A DNA stretch of 64,000 nucleotides. Origin: Streptomyces odontomachi. Lineage in GTDB: Bacteria; Actinomycetota; Actinomycetes; Streptomycetales; Streptomycetaceae. Positions 1-7,612 of the stretch are shown one piece after another. The stretch spans positions 124,001 to 188,000 of the forward strand of contig NZ_JAMJWG010000011.1 in NCBI RefSeq assembly GCF_024435355.1. The letters run 5' to 3'. Numbering within the stretch: position 1 is the first letter of the stretch; each line of letters opens with the position of its first letter. The notes below the pieces were generated by a model. It was not told where the DNA came from, did no database searches, and saw nothing but the letters and a program-made list of their open reading frames with translations. Made by a program: the position numbers and the translations under genes.

Positions 1-27
1 CCCCCTGTCATTCACCCAGGAGGAGCC

Positions 28-1611
28 ATGTCCCCTGCCGCCCCCTCTCCGGAAGCACCGCCCCCGCCATCCCGCTCCGCCCGACTCATTCCGCGGCCCG
101 CCCTGTTCTGGGCCGGTGTCGTGCTCACCGCCGCGGGTGTCGCCGAGCACCTCTGGATGTTCACCCGCTCCGCCACCATGGACTACCGCATGAACTCCAT
201 GGGCATGACGCCGACGATGTGGGGTGCCATGGTGGCCATCGTGGTCGGCGTGGCGGCCTCAGGGCTGGCGCTGAGACGGCCGCCGGGGGCCATCGCGGCC
301 GCTGCGACGCCGGTCCGGTTGACCCGCGCCGGCCGTCTCCGGCTCATCTGCATCCTGAGCTTCGGCCTGCTGGTCGACCAGATGAAGCCCGCCACCCTGG
401 CGTTCATCGAACCCGGTATGCGCACCGAGTTCCATCTCACCGCGTCCGAGGTGGCCTGGCTGCCCACCGTCGCCCTGACCGGCACCGTCGTGGGGTCGCT
501 GGTGTGGGGGCGGGCGGCGGACCGCATCGGTCGCCGGGCCACCATCCTGCTCGCCTCGCTGCTGTTCCTCGGTACGACCGTCTGTGCCACGATGCCCAGC
601 TTCGCCGGTAATCTTGTCATGTGCGCGCTAATGGGCATGGCGGCCGGCGGCATGGTGCCCGTCGTCTACGCGCTGATGACCGAGATGCTGCCGCCCGGCC
701 GGCGGGCGGCCATCATGGTGTTGCAGGCCGGGCTCTCCACCACCGGCGGCTACATCGCGGCGTCCGGACTCGCCGCGGTCTTCGTGCCGCTGGTCGGCTG
801 GCGGATGCTCTGGTTCGCGCAGCTGCCGCCGGTGCTGATGCTGATCCTGCTCAACCACTGGATACCGGAGTCGGCCGCGTTCGCCGGCGGCCGGGCACGC
901 GTCAAGCGCCTGCCGGCCACCGCGCTCTTCCGCGCGGACCATGTCTCCAGGACGCTCGTCGTCACCATCTACGCGCTCGCCTGGGGCCTGGTCTACTGGG
1001 GCTTCGTCACCTTCCTGCCCACCCTGTTCGCGAGCGGGCAGCACGGCATGTCCGCCGCCACCCTGCTCTTCTACTCGTCGCTGCTCTCCATCCCGACCTG
1101 TCTCGTCGCCGCCTGGCTCTACACCCGCTGGTCGGCCCGGGGCACCATGACCGGCTATGCCCTGCTCACCGTGGGCGCCCTGCTCGCCCTGGCGGTCATC
1201 GGCACGCACGGCAGCCGGGCCGCGACCCTCACCGCGATCATGGCGCTGTTCGCCGGCACTTCGGGGGTGATCGCGCTGCTCGGCCCCTACACGGCCGAGA
1301 TCTATCCGACGCTCATCCGCGGTACCGCGGGTGGCTGGGCAGCCGCCGTCGGCAAGTCCGGCGGCGCCTTCGGGCCACCGCTCATCGCGCTGGTGCTCTC
1401 CGCACCCGGCGGAATGCGCAGCGCGGCGGTCTTCGTGGCGCTGCCCATGGCGGTCGCGGCCGTCGCCATCGCGACCCGCGGTATGCCTCGGACGGTCGGC
1501 GCCGACGACTCCTCGCTGGACGCCGAACTGGACGCCGCCCTCGCCGCCGACGCCACCCTGCCGCCCGCCTCCGCGGCACCCGCGTCGGACGGCGGCACGC
1601 CGACCTGGTGA
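28..1611 (+). CDS. MFS transporter, 527 aa, with two extra N-terminal membrane segments
   Basis: Major facilitator superfamily permease in the cytoplasmic membrane, probably a proton-coupled transporter of small organic solutes; the substrate is not predictable. The core starts near residue 105. It carries the MFS motif A (GRAADRIGRR, about residues 163-172) between the second and third core helices, and a long run of hydrophobic helices follows to about residue 490. Before the core are two further hydrophobic segments (about residues 26-48 and 65-82), so roughly 14 helices are expected instead of 12. The C-terminal 40 residues are Ala/Asp-rich and soluble. An AGGAGGAG ribosome site lies 4-5 bases before the ATG. 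It is convergent with the ABC genes that follow, with a terminator between. The sequence also resembles aromatic-acid:H+ symporters. Confidence 0.88.
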   Translation: MSPAAPSPEAPPPPSRSARLIPRPALFWAGVVLTAAGVAEHLWMFTRSATMDYRMNSMGMTPTMWGAMVAIVVGVAASGLALRRPPGAIAAAATPVRLTRAGRLRLICILSFGLLVDQMKPATLAFIEPGMRTEFHLTASEVAWLPTVALTGTVVGSLVWGRAADRIGRRATILLASLLFLGTTVCATMPSFAGNLVMCALMGMAAGGMVPVVYALMTEMLPPGRRAAIMVLQAGLSTTGGYIAASGLAAVFVPLVGWRMLWFAQLPPVLMLILLNHWIPESAAFAGGRARVKRLPATALFRADHVSRTLVVTIYALAWGLVYWGFVTFLPTLFASGQHGMSAATLLFYSSLLSIPTCLVAAWLYTRWSARGTMTGYALLTVGALLALAVIGTHGSRAATLTAIMALFAGTSGVIALLGPYTAEIYPTLIRGTAGGWAAAVGKSGGAFGPPLIALVLSAPGGMRSAAVFVALPMAVAAVAIATRGMPRTVGADDSSLDAELDAALAADATLPPASAAPASDGGTPTW

Positions 1612-1642
1612 ACCCGTCCTGCCCACCCGTCGCATTGACGCG

Positions 1643-1680
1643 CTGAGGGGGCGCACCGCTGGGCGGTGCGCCCCCTTGAG
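1643..1680. terminator. Bidirectional stem-loop terminator
   Basis: GGGGGCGCACCG (1647-1658) pairs perfectly with CGGTGCGCCCCC (1664-1675) across a 5-base loop, with flanking GCT/AGC bases extending the stem. It lies between the MFS gene and the convergent ABC permease gene and would serve both. Confidence 0.85.
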
Positions 1681-1730
1681 CGTTCTTGCCCGGTTCTGGA
1701 CCCGCCGGGCAGCCCTGGACGGCCCCGGCC

Positions 1731-2783
1731 CTAGACGTCGCGCCGTTCCAGCAGGGCGAACGCGCCGATGACGGCGGCAACCGTGACACCGACCAGCAGC
1801 CACAGCTGGGACGTGCCCTTCTGCGAGCCGCCGTCGAGATGGAAGATCATCGCGAGTGAGCTGGGCGCGTTGTACTTCGCCATCGTCTCGCCGATGTGAC
1901 GGGTGCTGTCGGCGATCATGAGGAACGCCGGGAGGATCGACGGCACCAGCACCACACCCAGCATCGTGGTGATGGCGCCGGCCGAGTGCCGCAGCATCGA
2001 GCCGACGGCGAGCGAGAGCACCCCGAGCAACGATACGTACAGGGAGCCCTTGAGCGCCGACGGCTGCCAGGACTGGTCGGAGGCGCCGCTGTGCATCCCG
2101 GACACCGCCAGGGCCACCAGGCCGACGGAGACCAGCGAGACCACGAAGGCGAGCACGAAGTAGATCAGGAACTTGGCGGCCAGCACCCGGTAGCGCTGCG
2201 GTGAGGCGGTGAAGGTGGTGCGGATCATTCCGGTGCCGTACTCGGAGGAGATCACCAGCACGCCCAACGTGATGAGGCAGATCTGCCCCAGGACCAGTCC
2301 GAAGAACGCCGGGACCGTGTACGGCACGTCCAGGTAGTCGCTGTCGTGCGTCTGCGCGCTGACCAGCAGCCCGATGCCGATGACCAGGACGACGAAGACG
2401 CCGAGCGTCCACATCGTGGAGCGCACGGACTTGATCTTCGTCCACTCCGAGACCAGCGCATGGCCCAGATGGGTGCGCTTGATCGGGATCGGCGAGGCGT
2501 ACGAGGCATCGGCGCCGGGCGACTTCTGCCAGGCACCGCCCTGGCCCGCCACGGGGCCCGCCGGGTGCCAACCGCCGGGCGCCGACCCCGGTACGGCGGC
2601 GGCGCCGGGCGCGGCAGGGTTCACGCCGGGTGCGCCGTGTGCGCCGGGTGCGCCGAACGGAGCGGTGGCCTGCGGGGGCAGCCCACCCGGCTGGGTCGCG
2701 TGCGGGGCGCCCGGGACCTGCCCGTGCGGCGGCGGTGGGCTCTGCGGCGTGGGCTGCACCGGGGGCGTGGGCGGGGTGGTCAT
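1731..2783 (-). CDS. ABC-2 type permease with Pro/Gly-rich N-terminal tail
   Basis: Membrane subunit of an ABC-2 family exporter, partner of the ATPase encoded just upstream. The ATG overlaps the ATPase stop in an ATGA arrangement (2780-2783), so the two are translationally coupled. The first ~100 residues are a Pro/Gly/Ala low-complexity cytosolic tail. A short amphipathic stretch follows (LVSEWTKIKSVRSTMWTL), typical of this permease family, then about six membrane segments. The C terminus is short (LLERRDV). The length is 350 aa, about 90-100 more than the tail-less paralogue at 4382-5152. The exported substrate is unknown. Confidence 0.9.
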   Translation of the reverse strand: MTTPPTPPVQPTPQSPPPPHGQVPGAPHATQPGGLPPQATAPFGAPGAHGAPGVNPAAPGAAAVPGSAPGGWHPAGPVAGQGGAWQKSPGADASYASPIPIKRTHLGHALVSEWTKIKSVRSTMWTLGVFVVLVIGIGLLVSAQTHDSDYLDVPYTVPAFFGLVLGQICLITLGVLVISSEYGTGMIRTTFTASPQRYRVLAAKFLIYFVLAFVVSLVSVGLVALAVSGMHSGASDQSWQPSALKGSLYVSLLGVLSLAVGSMLRHSAGAITTMLGVVLVPSILPAFLMIADSTRHIGETMAKYNAPSSLAMIFHLDGGSQKGTSQLWLLVGVTVAAVIGAFALLERRDV

Positions 2784-4150
2784 CGGTGGTCCTCGCTGTC
2801 GCGCTGGGTCGGCTGGGAAGGAGCCCGGTGGTCGGTGGGAGAGGCGGCGGGCGGCATGGGCGGCGCGGAGTACGGGGCGGCCTGCTGCGCGCCCGGTGCG
2901 CCACCGGCGCTCGGCGCCCCCTGCGGCTGCGCGCCCGGTGCGCCCGGCGCTCCGTAGGCCTGCTGGCCGGGTGCGCCGGGTGCGGACCCCGGCGCACCGT
3001 ACGCCTGGGGAGCCGGTGCGCCCGGTGCGCCCGGTGCCCCGTACCCGGGCTGCGGCGCCGCGCCGGGCGTGCCGTACGGGCCCGTGGGCGGCTGGGGCAT
3101 CGCGAACGGCTGGCCGCCCTGCTGCGGCGGGGGCGGCGGGAACCAGCCCGGCTGACCCTCGCCCGGTACCGGCATCGCCGGCTGTGGCTGCATGCCCGGG
3201 GCGAGCGCTTGCTGGAGGCCGGCACGCTGGTCGATGGCCGAGCGGTAGTCGACGGCGCCCTGCGTCATCCGCATGTACGCCTCCTCCAGCGAGGCCTGGT
3301 GCGGTGACAGCTCCCACAGGCGGACGTTCGCGTCGTGCGCCAGGTCGCTGATGCGGGGCAGCGCAAGCCCCGTCACCCGCAGCGCGCCGTCCTGCTCGGG
3401 CAGCACCTGGCCGCCCGCCTCGGTGAGCGCGGCCGTCAGCTTCTCGCGCTGCTGCGGCTCGGTGCCGGGCGTACGCACCCGGGCGAAGCCGGCCGAGTTG
3501 TGGGAGATGAAGTCCCTGACGCTCATGTCGGCGAGCAGTTGACCGCGGCCGATCACGATCAGATGGTCGGCGGTCAGCGCCATCTCGCTCATCAGGTGCG
3601 AGGAGACGAAGACGGTACGGCCCTCGGTGGCGAGCGACTTCATCAGGTTGCGCACCCAGAGGATGCCCTCCGGGTCGAGGCCGTTCACCGGCTCGTCGAA
3701 GAGCAGCACCTGCGGGTCACCGAGCAGCGCCGCCGCGATGCCGAGCCGCTGGCCCATGCCGAGCGAGAACCCCTTGGAGCGCTTGCGGGCCACCTCCTGG
3801 AGCCCCACCACGCCCAGCACCTCGTCCACCCGACGGTCCGGGATGCCGGACAGCTGGGCAAGGCAGAGCAGATGATTGCGCGCGGTCCGCCCGCCGTGCA
3901 CCGCCTTGGCGTCCAGCAGCGCGCCGACCTGGCGCGGGGCGTTGGGGACCTTGCGGTAGGGATGGCCGCCGATGGTGACATGACCGGCGCTGGGTTGGTC
4001 GAGGCCGAGGATCATGCGCATCGTCGTCGACTTGCCGGAGCCGTTCGGCCCCAGGAAGCCGGTGACGGCGCCCGGGCGCACCTGGAAGGACAGGTTGTCC
4101 ACCGCTGTTTTGGCGCCGTAACGCTTGGTCAGTCCGACTGCCTCGATCAT
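2780..4150 (-). CDS. ABC transporter ATPase with long collagen-like C-terminal tail
   Basis: Nucleotide-binding subunit of an ABC-2 exporter. Visible motifs are Walker A GPNGSGKST (residues 34-42), the signature region SLGMGQ (129-134), Walker B VLLFDEP (148-154) and a switch histidine in VSSHLMSEM. I chose ATG 4150 because MIEAVGLTKRYG is the conserved start of the family and aligns residue-for-residue with the paralogue at 5154-6137; an upstream ATG at 4189 would add 13 unconserved residues. From about residue 325 to 456 the protein becomes a Pro/Gly/Ala low-complexity tail with GAPGAPGAP repeats, absent from the paralogue. It is coupled to the permease gene downstream. Confidence 0.92.
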   Translation of the reverse strand: MIEAVGLTKRYGAKTAVDNLSFQVRPGAVTGFLGPNGSGKSTTMRMILGLDQPSAGHVTIGGHPYRKVPNAPRQVGALLDAKAVHGGRTARNHLLCLAQLSGIPDRRVDEVLGVVGLQEVARKRSKGFSLGMGQRLGIAAALLGDPQVLLFDEPVNGLDPEGILWVRNLMKSLATEGRTVFVSSHLMSEMALTADHLIVIGRGQLLADMSVRDFISHNSAGFARVRTPGTEPQQREKLTAALTEAGGQVLPEQDGALRVTGLALPRISDLAHDANVRLWELSPHQASLEEAYMRMTQGAVDYRSAIDQRAGLQQALAPGMQPQPAMPVPGEGQPGWFPPPPPQQGGQPFAMPQPPTGPYGTPGAAPQPGYGAPGAPGAPAPQAYGAPGSAPGAPGQQAYGAPGAPGAQPQGAPSAGGAPGAQQAAPYSAPPMPPAASPTDHRAPSQPTQRDSEDHR

Positions 4151-4381
4151 GCTTCGCACCCATCGACAGATCAGGTCGTCGGGGCGCACGCCCCCGTAAG
4201 GGTTAGGAGCTTAATCGGGCTCTGACGGTTCCGACGAAGTGGCCTCGAACGGGCCCTCGGCCACGGCGGTGCGGAGCACCGGCAGGCGTGCGCCACGACC
4301 GGAGCCGACCGGGCGGTCCCGGCACCTGAAAACCCCGGGGACCCGCCGCGGCACGGGACGCGTACGCCGGGCCCCGAAGCC

Positions 4382-5152
4382 CTACGCGTCCCGCGTCCTG
4401 AGCAGCATGAATCCACCCGCGAGCGCGGCGATCACCCACAACGCCATGATTCCCAGCCCACCCCACGGCCCGTACGGAGCATGATCGTCGAGGGGTCGCA
4501 CCACCCGCAGGATTCGGCTGCCCGCCTGGTCCGGAAGATAGCGGCCCACCTTCTGGGTGGCCGACACGCTGCCCAGGATGTTGGAGATCAGAAAGAAGAA
4601 CGGCATCAGAATTCCGAGCGAAAGCAGCGGGCCGCGCAGTATCGCCGCGATGCCCATGGAGAACATCGCGATGAGCGTCATATAGAGGCCGCCGCCGAAC
4701 ACCGCGCGCAGCACCCCGGGGTCGCTGATCGACGCGCGAAACGGACCGAGCAGTGCCTGGCCGAGGAAGAACGCGAGGAAACTGGTCACGATGCCCACCA
4801 CGAAGGCCAGCACGGTGGCGACGGCGACCTTGCCGAACAGGAAGGCACCGCGCTGCGGCACCGCGGCCAGCGAGGCACGGATCATCCCGGTGCTGTACTC
4901 GCTCGACACCACCAGCACCCCGAACACGATCATGGCGAGCTGACCGAGGGTCATCCCGGCGAAGCTCACGAACGTCGGATCGAAGGCGATCTGCCGGTCG
5001 ACGCTCATACTGCTGAAGTCCCGCCGGGCGAGATAGCTGATGAGCATGCCGAGCGCGATCGTCACGACCGCGGCCACGGACAGCGTCCACACGGTGGAAG
5101 CGACGGACCGGACCTTCGTCCACTCCGACCTGATGACCTGTGACACCAGCAC
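4382..5152 (-). CDS. ABC-2 type permease (second module)
   Basis: Membrane subunit of the second ABC-2 exporter, 256 aa, with the family opening VIRSEWTKVRSVASTVWTL followed by about six hydrophobic helices and a short C terminus ending in LLRTRDA. I chose the GTG at 5152: it lies one base after the ATPase stop, with GGAAGGA about 8 bases upstream. A longer frame opening at 5203 would run back into the ATPase gene. It is paralogous to the permease at 1731-2783 but lacks the Pro-rich N-terminal tail. A 231-bp gap separates it from the next module, which may have its own promoter. Confidence 0.88.
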   Translation of the reverse strand: MLVSQVIRSEWTKVRSVASTVWTLSVAAVVTIALGMLISYLARRDFSSMSVDRQIAFDPTFVSFAGMTLGQLAMIVFGVLVVSSEYSTGMIRASLAAVPQRGAFLFGKVAVATVLAFVVGIVTSFLAFFLGQALLGPFRASISDPGVLRAVFGGGLYMTLIAMFSMGIAAILRGPLLSLGILMPFFFLISNILGSVSATQKVGRYLPDQAGSRILRVVRPLDDHAPYGPWGGLGIMALWVIAALAGGFMLLRTRDA

Positions 5153-5153
5153 G

Positions 5154-6137
5154 TCAGCCGTCCTTCCGCCGCCGCCACCCGGCGCCCCACTCCGGCACGG
5201 CACCCGGCGCCGGCGCCGGTGGCTCGGACTGGTCCGTATGGGCGTGGTACTCCACCGACGTCGCGGTGAGCCGCATGAACGCCTCCTCCAGCGAGGCCTG
5301 CCGAGGGCTCAGCTCATGCAGGACGACACCGTGCCGGGCCGCCAGCTCGCCGAGCTGCTGCGCACTGCCCCCCGTCACGTCCAGGGCGCCGTCCGCGGTC
5401 CGGGTGGCGACGATGCCGGCCTGGTCCAGCGCCGCACGGAGCCGCTCGTCGTCAGGGGAGCGCAGCCGGACGTACGAGTGCGAGTTGCGCCGGATGAACT
5501 CGGCCATCGGCAGGTCGGCGAGGAGCCGTCCCTGGCCGATCACCACCAGATGGTCGGCCGTCAGCGCCATCTCGCTCATCAGGTGCGAGGAGACGAAGAC
5601 GGTACGGCCCTCGGCGGCGAGCGACTTCATCAGGTTGCGCACCCAGTGGATGCCCTCGGGATCGAGGCCGTTCACCGGCTCGTCGAACATCACGATCCGA
5701 GGGTCCCCGAGCAACGCCACCGCGATCCCCAGCCGCTGGCTCATGCCCAGCGAGAACCCCTTCACCTTCTTGCGCGCCACCGCCGTCAGGCCCACGGTGT
5801 CCAGCACCTCGCGCACCCGCGAGGTGGGCAGGCCGTTGCTCTGCGCGAGGCAGAGCAGATGGTTGAAGGCGTTGCGCCCGCCGTGCGCTGCCTTGGCCTC
5901 CAGCAGGGCGCCGATCTCCTTCAGGGGATCCCTGAGCCGGTCGTACCGCTTGCCGTCGATGCGGACCGCGCCGGTGGTGGGCCGGTCGAGCCCGAGGAGA
6001 AGGCGCATCGTGGTGGACTTCCCCGCACCGTTCGGCCCGAGGAAGCCGGTGACGGTGCCCGGGCGCACGGTGAACGTGAGGTGGTCGACGGCCACCTTGT
6101 CGCCGTAACGCTTGGTCAGCCCCGCCAACTCGATCAT
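5154..6137 (-). CDS. ABC transporter ATPase (second module)
   Basis: Nucleotide-binding subunit, 327 aa, with Walker A GPNGAGKST (residues 34-42), signature region SLGMSQ, Walker B IVMFDEP and a switch His in VSSHLMSEM. The ATP-binding half is nearly identical in layout to the ATPase at 2780-4150, which suggests local duplication of an ATPase-permease pair. It is the promoter-proximal gene of the four-gene ABC block on the minus strand, with a repeat-rich region upstream. The substrate is unknown; many ABC-2 systems of this type export drugs or lipids. Confidence 0.92.
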   Translation of the reverse strand: MIELAGLTKRYGDKVAVDHLTFTVRPGTVTGFLGPNGAGKSTTMRLLLGLDRPTTGAVRIDGKRYDRLRDPLKEIGALLEAKAAHGGRNAFNHLLCLAQSNGLPTSRVREVLDTVGLTAVARKKVKGFSLGMSQRLGIAVALLGDPRIVMFDEPVNGLDPEGIHWVRNLMKSLAAEGRTVFVSSHLMSEMALTADHLVVIGQGRLLADLPMAEFIRRNSHSYVRLRSPDDERLRAALDQAGIVATRTADGALDVTGGSAQQLGELAARHGVVLHELSPRQASLEEAFMRLTATSVEYHAHTDQSEPPAPAPGAVPEWGAGWRRRKDG

Positions 6138-6189
6138 GCCCCAACGCTAGGGGCTGCGCCCCGGCTGGTCGGGGAGGCGCGGCCCGCGG

Positions 6190-6380
6190 AGCCCTTGCGG
6201 CTTGGGGTGCCCACTCAAGGGGCGCGGGGATGGGGGTACCTCCCACGCCTTCAAGGCAGTGGGGGAGCGACCAGCCCACCACCGGTCCGGTGGTCCGGAC
6301 ACGACAGAAACAGCCCCTCTGGGTCGGTGGCGACCCGCAGGGTCGTATCGGGCTGGGCGCGCAGTTCCCCGCGCCCCTTC
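6190..6380. repeat. Dispersed composite intergenic repeat, copy 1
   Basis: The gap between the ABC ATPase and filP holds GGGGCGCGGGGA (6219-6230), a palindrome-like ACCACCGGtCCGGTGGT near 6280-6298, and GCGCAGTTCCCCGCGCCCC (6359-6377). The same three elements recur at 27.66-28.04 kb and 33.37-33.58 kb. No plausible coding frame is present in 6138-6496. Confidence 0.75.
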
Positions 6381-6410
6381 AAGAACGCCGTGCGCACCCC
6401 GGACACGCCA

Positions 6411-6443
6411 GTGCCCCGCGACGTGGGAGACGTCACGGGGCAC
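6411..6443 (-). terminator. Stem-loop terminator downstream of filP
   Basis: GTGCCCCG plus GACGT pairs with ACGTC plus CGGGGCAC, with one mismatch and a 5-base loop. It lies 54 bases beyond the filP stop codon and there is no T-run, as is usual in Streptomyces. Confidence 0.65.
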
Positions 6444-6496
6444 CGTGGACCACATGGGGGGCGCCGGCCGTCGCGCCCGACGGCTGGCGCGCGGCG

Positions 6497-7429
6497 TCAG
6501 CGGGTCTGCTGCGCGGGGACCCCACGGGAGACCGGCTCGTCCTCCGGCGTCCCACTGGCGGCGACAGCCGCCCCCGTGAGCGTCGCCAGCATCTCGCGCA
6601 CGTTCGTCAGCTGGGCGTTGATCGAGTCGCGGCGGTTGGTGAGGGCGGCGAGCTCGCGCTCGGACTCGCTGCGGATCCGGTCCGCCTTGGCGTTCGCGTC
6701 CGCCACGATGTCCTCGGACTGGCGCTGCGCCGTCTCGACCGTCTGGCGGGCCCGGCGCTCCGCGTCGGTGCGCAGCTTCTCGGCCTCGAGACGCAGCTGC
6801 TCCGCGCGGTGCTCGATCTCCGCAAGCCGCTTCTCCGCCTTGGCCTGCCGCGACGCCAGATCACGCTCGGACTGGTCGCGCCGCTTGGCGAGGTTGGTCT
6901 CGAAGTCGGCCGCCGCCTGGGCCGCCTTGGCGCGCGTCTCCTCGAAGAGGGCGTCGGCCTCTTCCCGCTTGGACTGCGCGTCCTTCTGCGCCTCGGAACG
7001 CAGTGCCGCGGCGTCGCTGTTGGCCTTGTCGACGATCCTGACGCCCTCGTCCTCGGCCTTGGCCTTGCGCTCCGCCGCGAAGGCCTCCGCGTCGTTGCGC
7101 ACCTGCTGGGCCGCCGACTCGGCGAGCTCGCGGTGCTGTTCGGCGGCGCGCCGGGCCTCCTCGCGCAGATCCTTCGCCTCTTCCTCGGCGAGCCGGAGGA
7201 TCTTCTCGACACGAGCACCGAGGCCGGCGTACGACGGTTCAGAGTCGTTGACCGCCGCCTGGGCGTTCTGGGTTTCGAGGTGGAGTTCCTCGATGCGCTT
7301 TTCCAGGGCGGTGATTCGTGCCAGGGCACTGTCACGATCGGAGACGAGCTTGGAAATGCGTTCGTCCACCTGAGCGCGGTCGTACCCACGCCGCACTAGC
7401 TCGAAGCCATAGGGGGAAGTGTCGCTCAT
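6497..7429 (-). CDS. filP: FilP, intermediate-filament-like coiled-coil protein
   Basis: Cytoskeletal protein of 310 aa, historically annotated as a cellulose-binding protein. In Streptomyces FilP forms networks behind growing tips and gives hyphae stiffness. A short N-terminal segment resembling DivIVA (SPYGFELVRRGYDRAQVDER, residues 5-24) is followed by an almost uninterrupted coiled coil rich in Ala, Glu, Arg and Lys (about residues 25-290) with no membrane segment. It sits next to scy, the arrangement known for this pair. The 183 bp between scy and filP could hold a filP promoter. Identification rests on the DivIVA-like start, length, coiled coil and the scy neighbour. Confidence 0.9.
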   Translation of the reverse strand: MSDTSPYGFELVRRGYDRAQVDERISKLVSDRDSALARITALEKRIEELHLETQNAQAAVNDSEPSYAGLGARVEKILRLAEEEAKDLREEARRAAEQHRELAESAAQQVRNDAEAFAAERKAKAEDEGVRIVDKANSDAAALRSEAQKDAQSKREEADALFEETRAKAAQAAADFETNLAKRRDQSERDLASRQAKAEKRLAEIEHRAEQLRLEAEKLRTDAERRARQTVETAQRQSEDIVADANAKADRIRSESERELAALTNRRDSINAQLTNVREMLATLTGAAVAASGTPEDEPVSRGVPAQQTR

Positions 7430-7612
7430 GGGGTTCCTGTCGAATGAGACCGGTGAGGTGATAGAGGGAATCCTAGGGGTCCAAACGCTGTGGCATCGAG
7501 CAGATGCCCGTTTGATCTGGAGATTGACACCCCTTTTGGGTGGCGAACCGTAGCAGCACTTGCCCGCACCGGCACCAAGGGCCTTCGGCGAGCACAGAAT
7601 GCAGCGTTCTGC

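Noticed and set aside
628..3225. 865-codon minus-strand open frame across the MFS gene and ABC permease
   Set aside because: Arg/Ala/Pro-rich shadow frame typical of high-GC DNA. It overlaps well-supported genes and has no domain signature.
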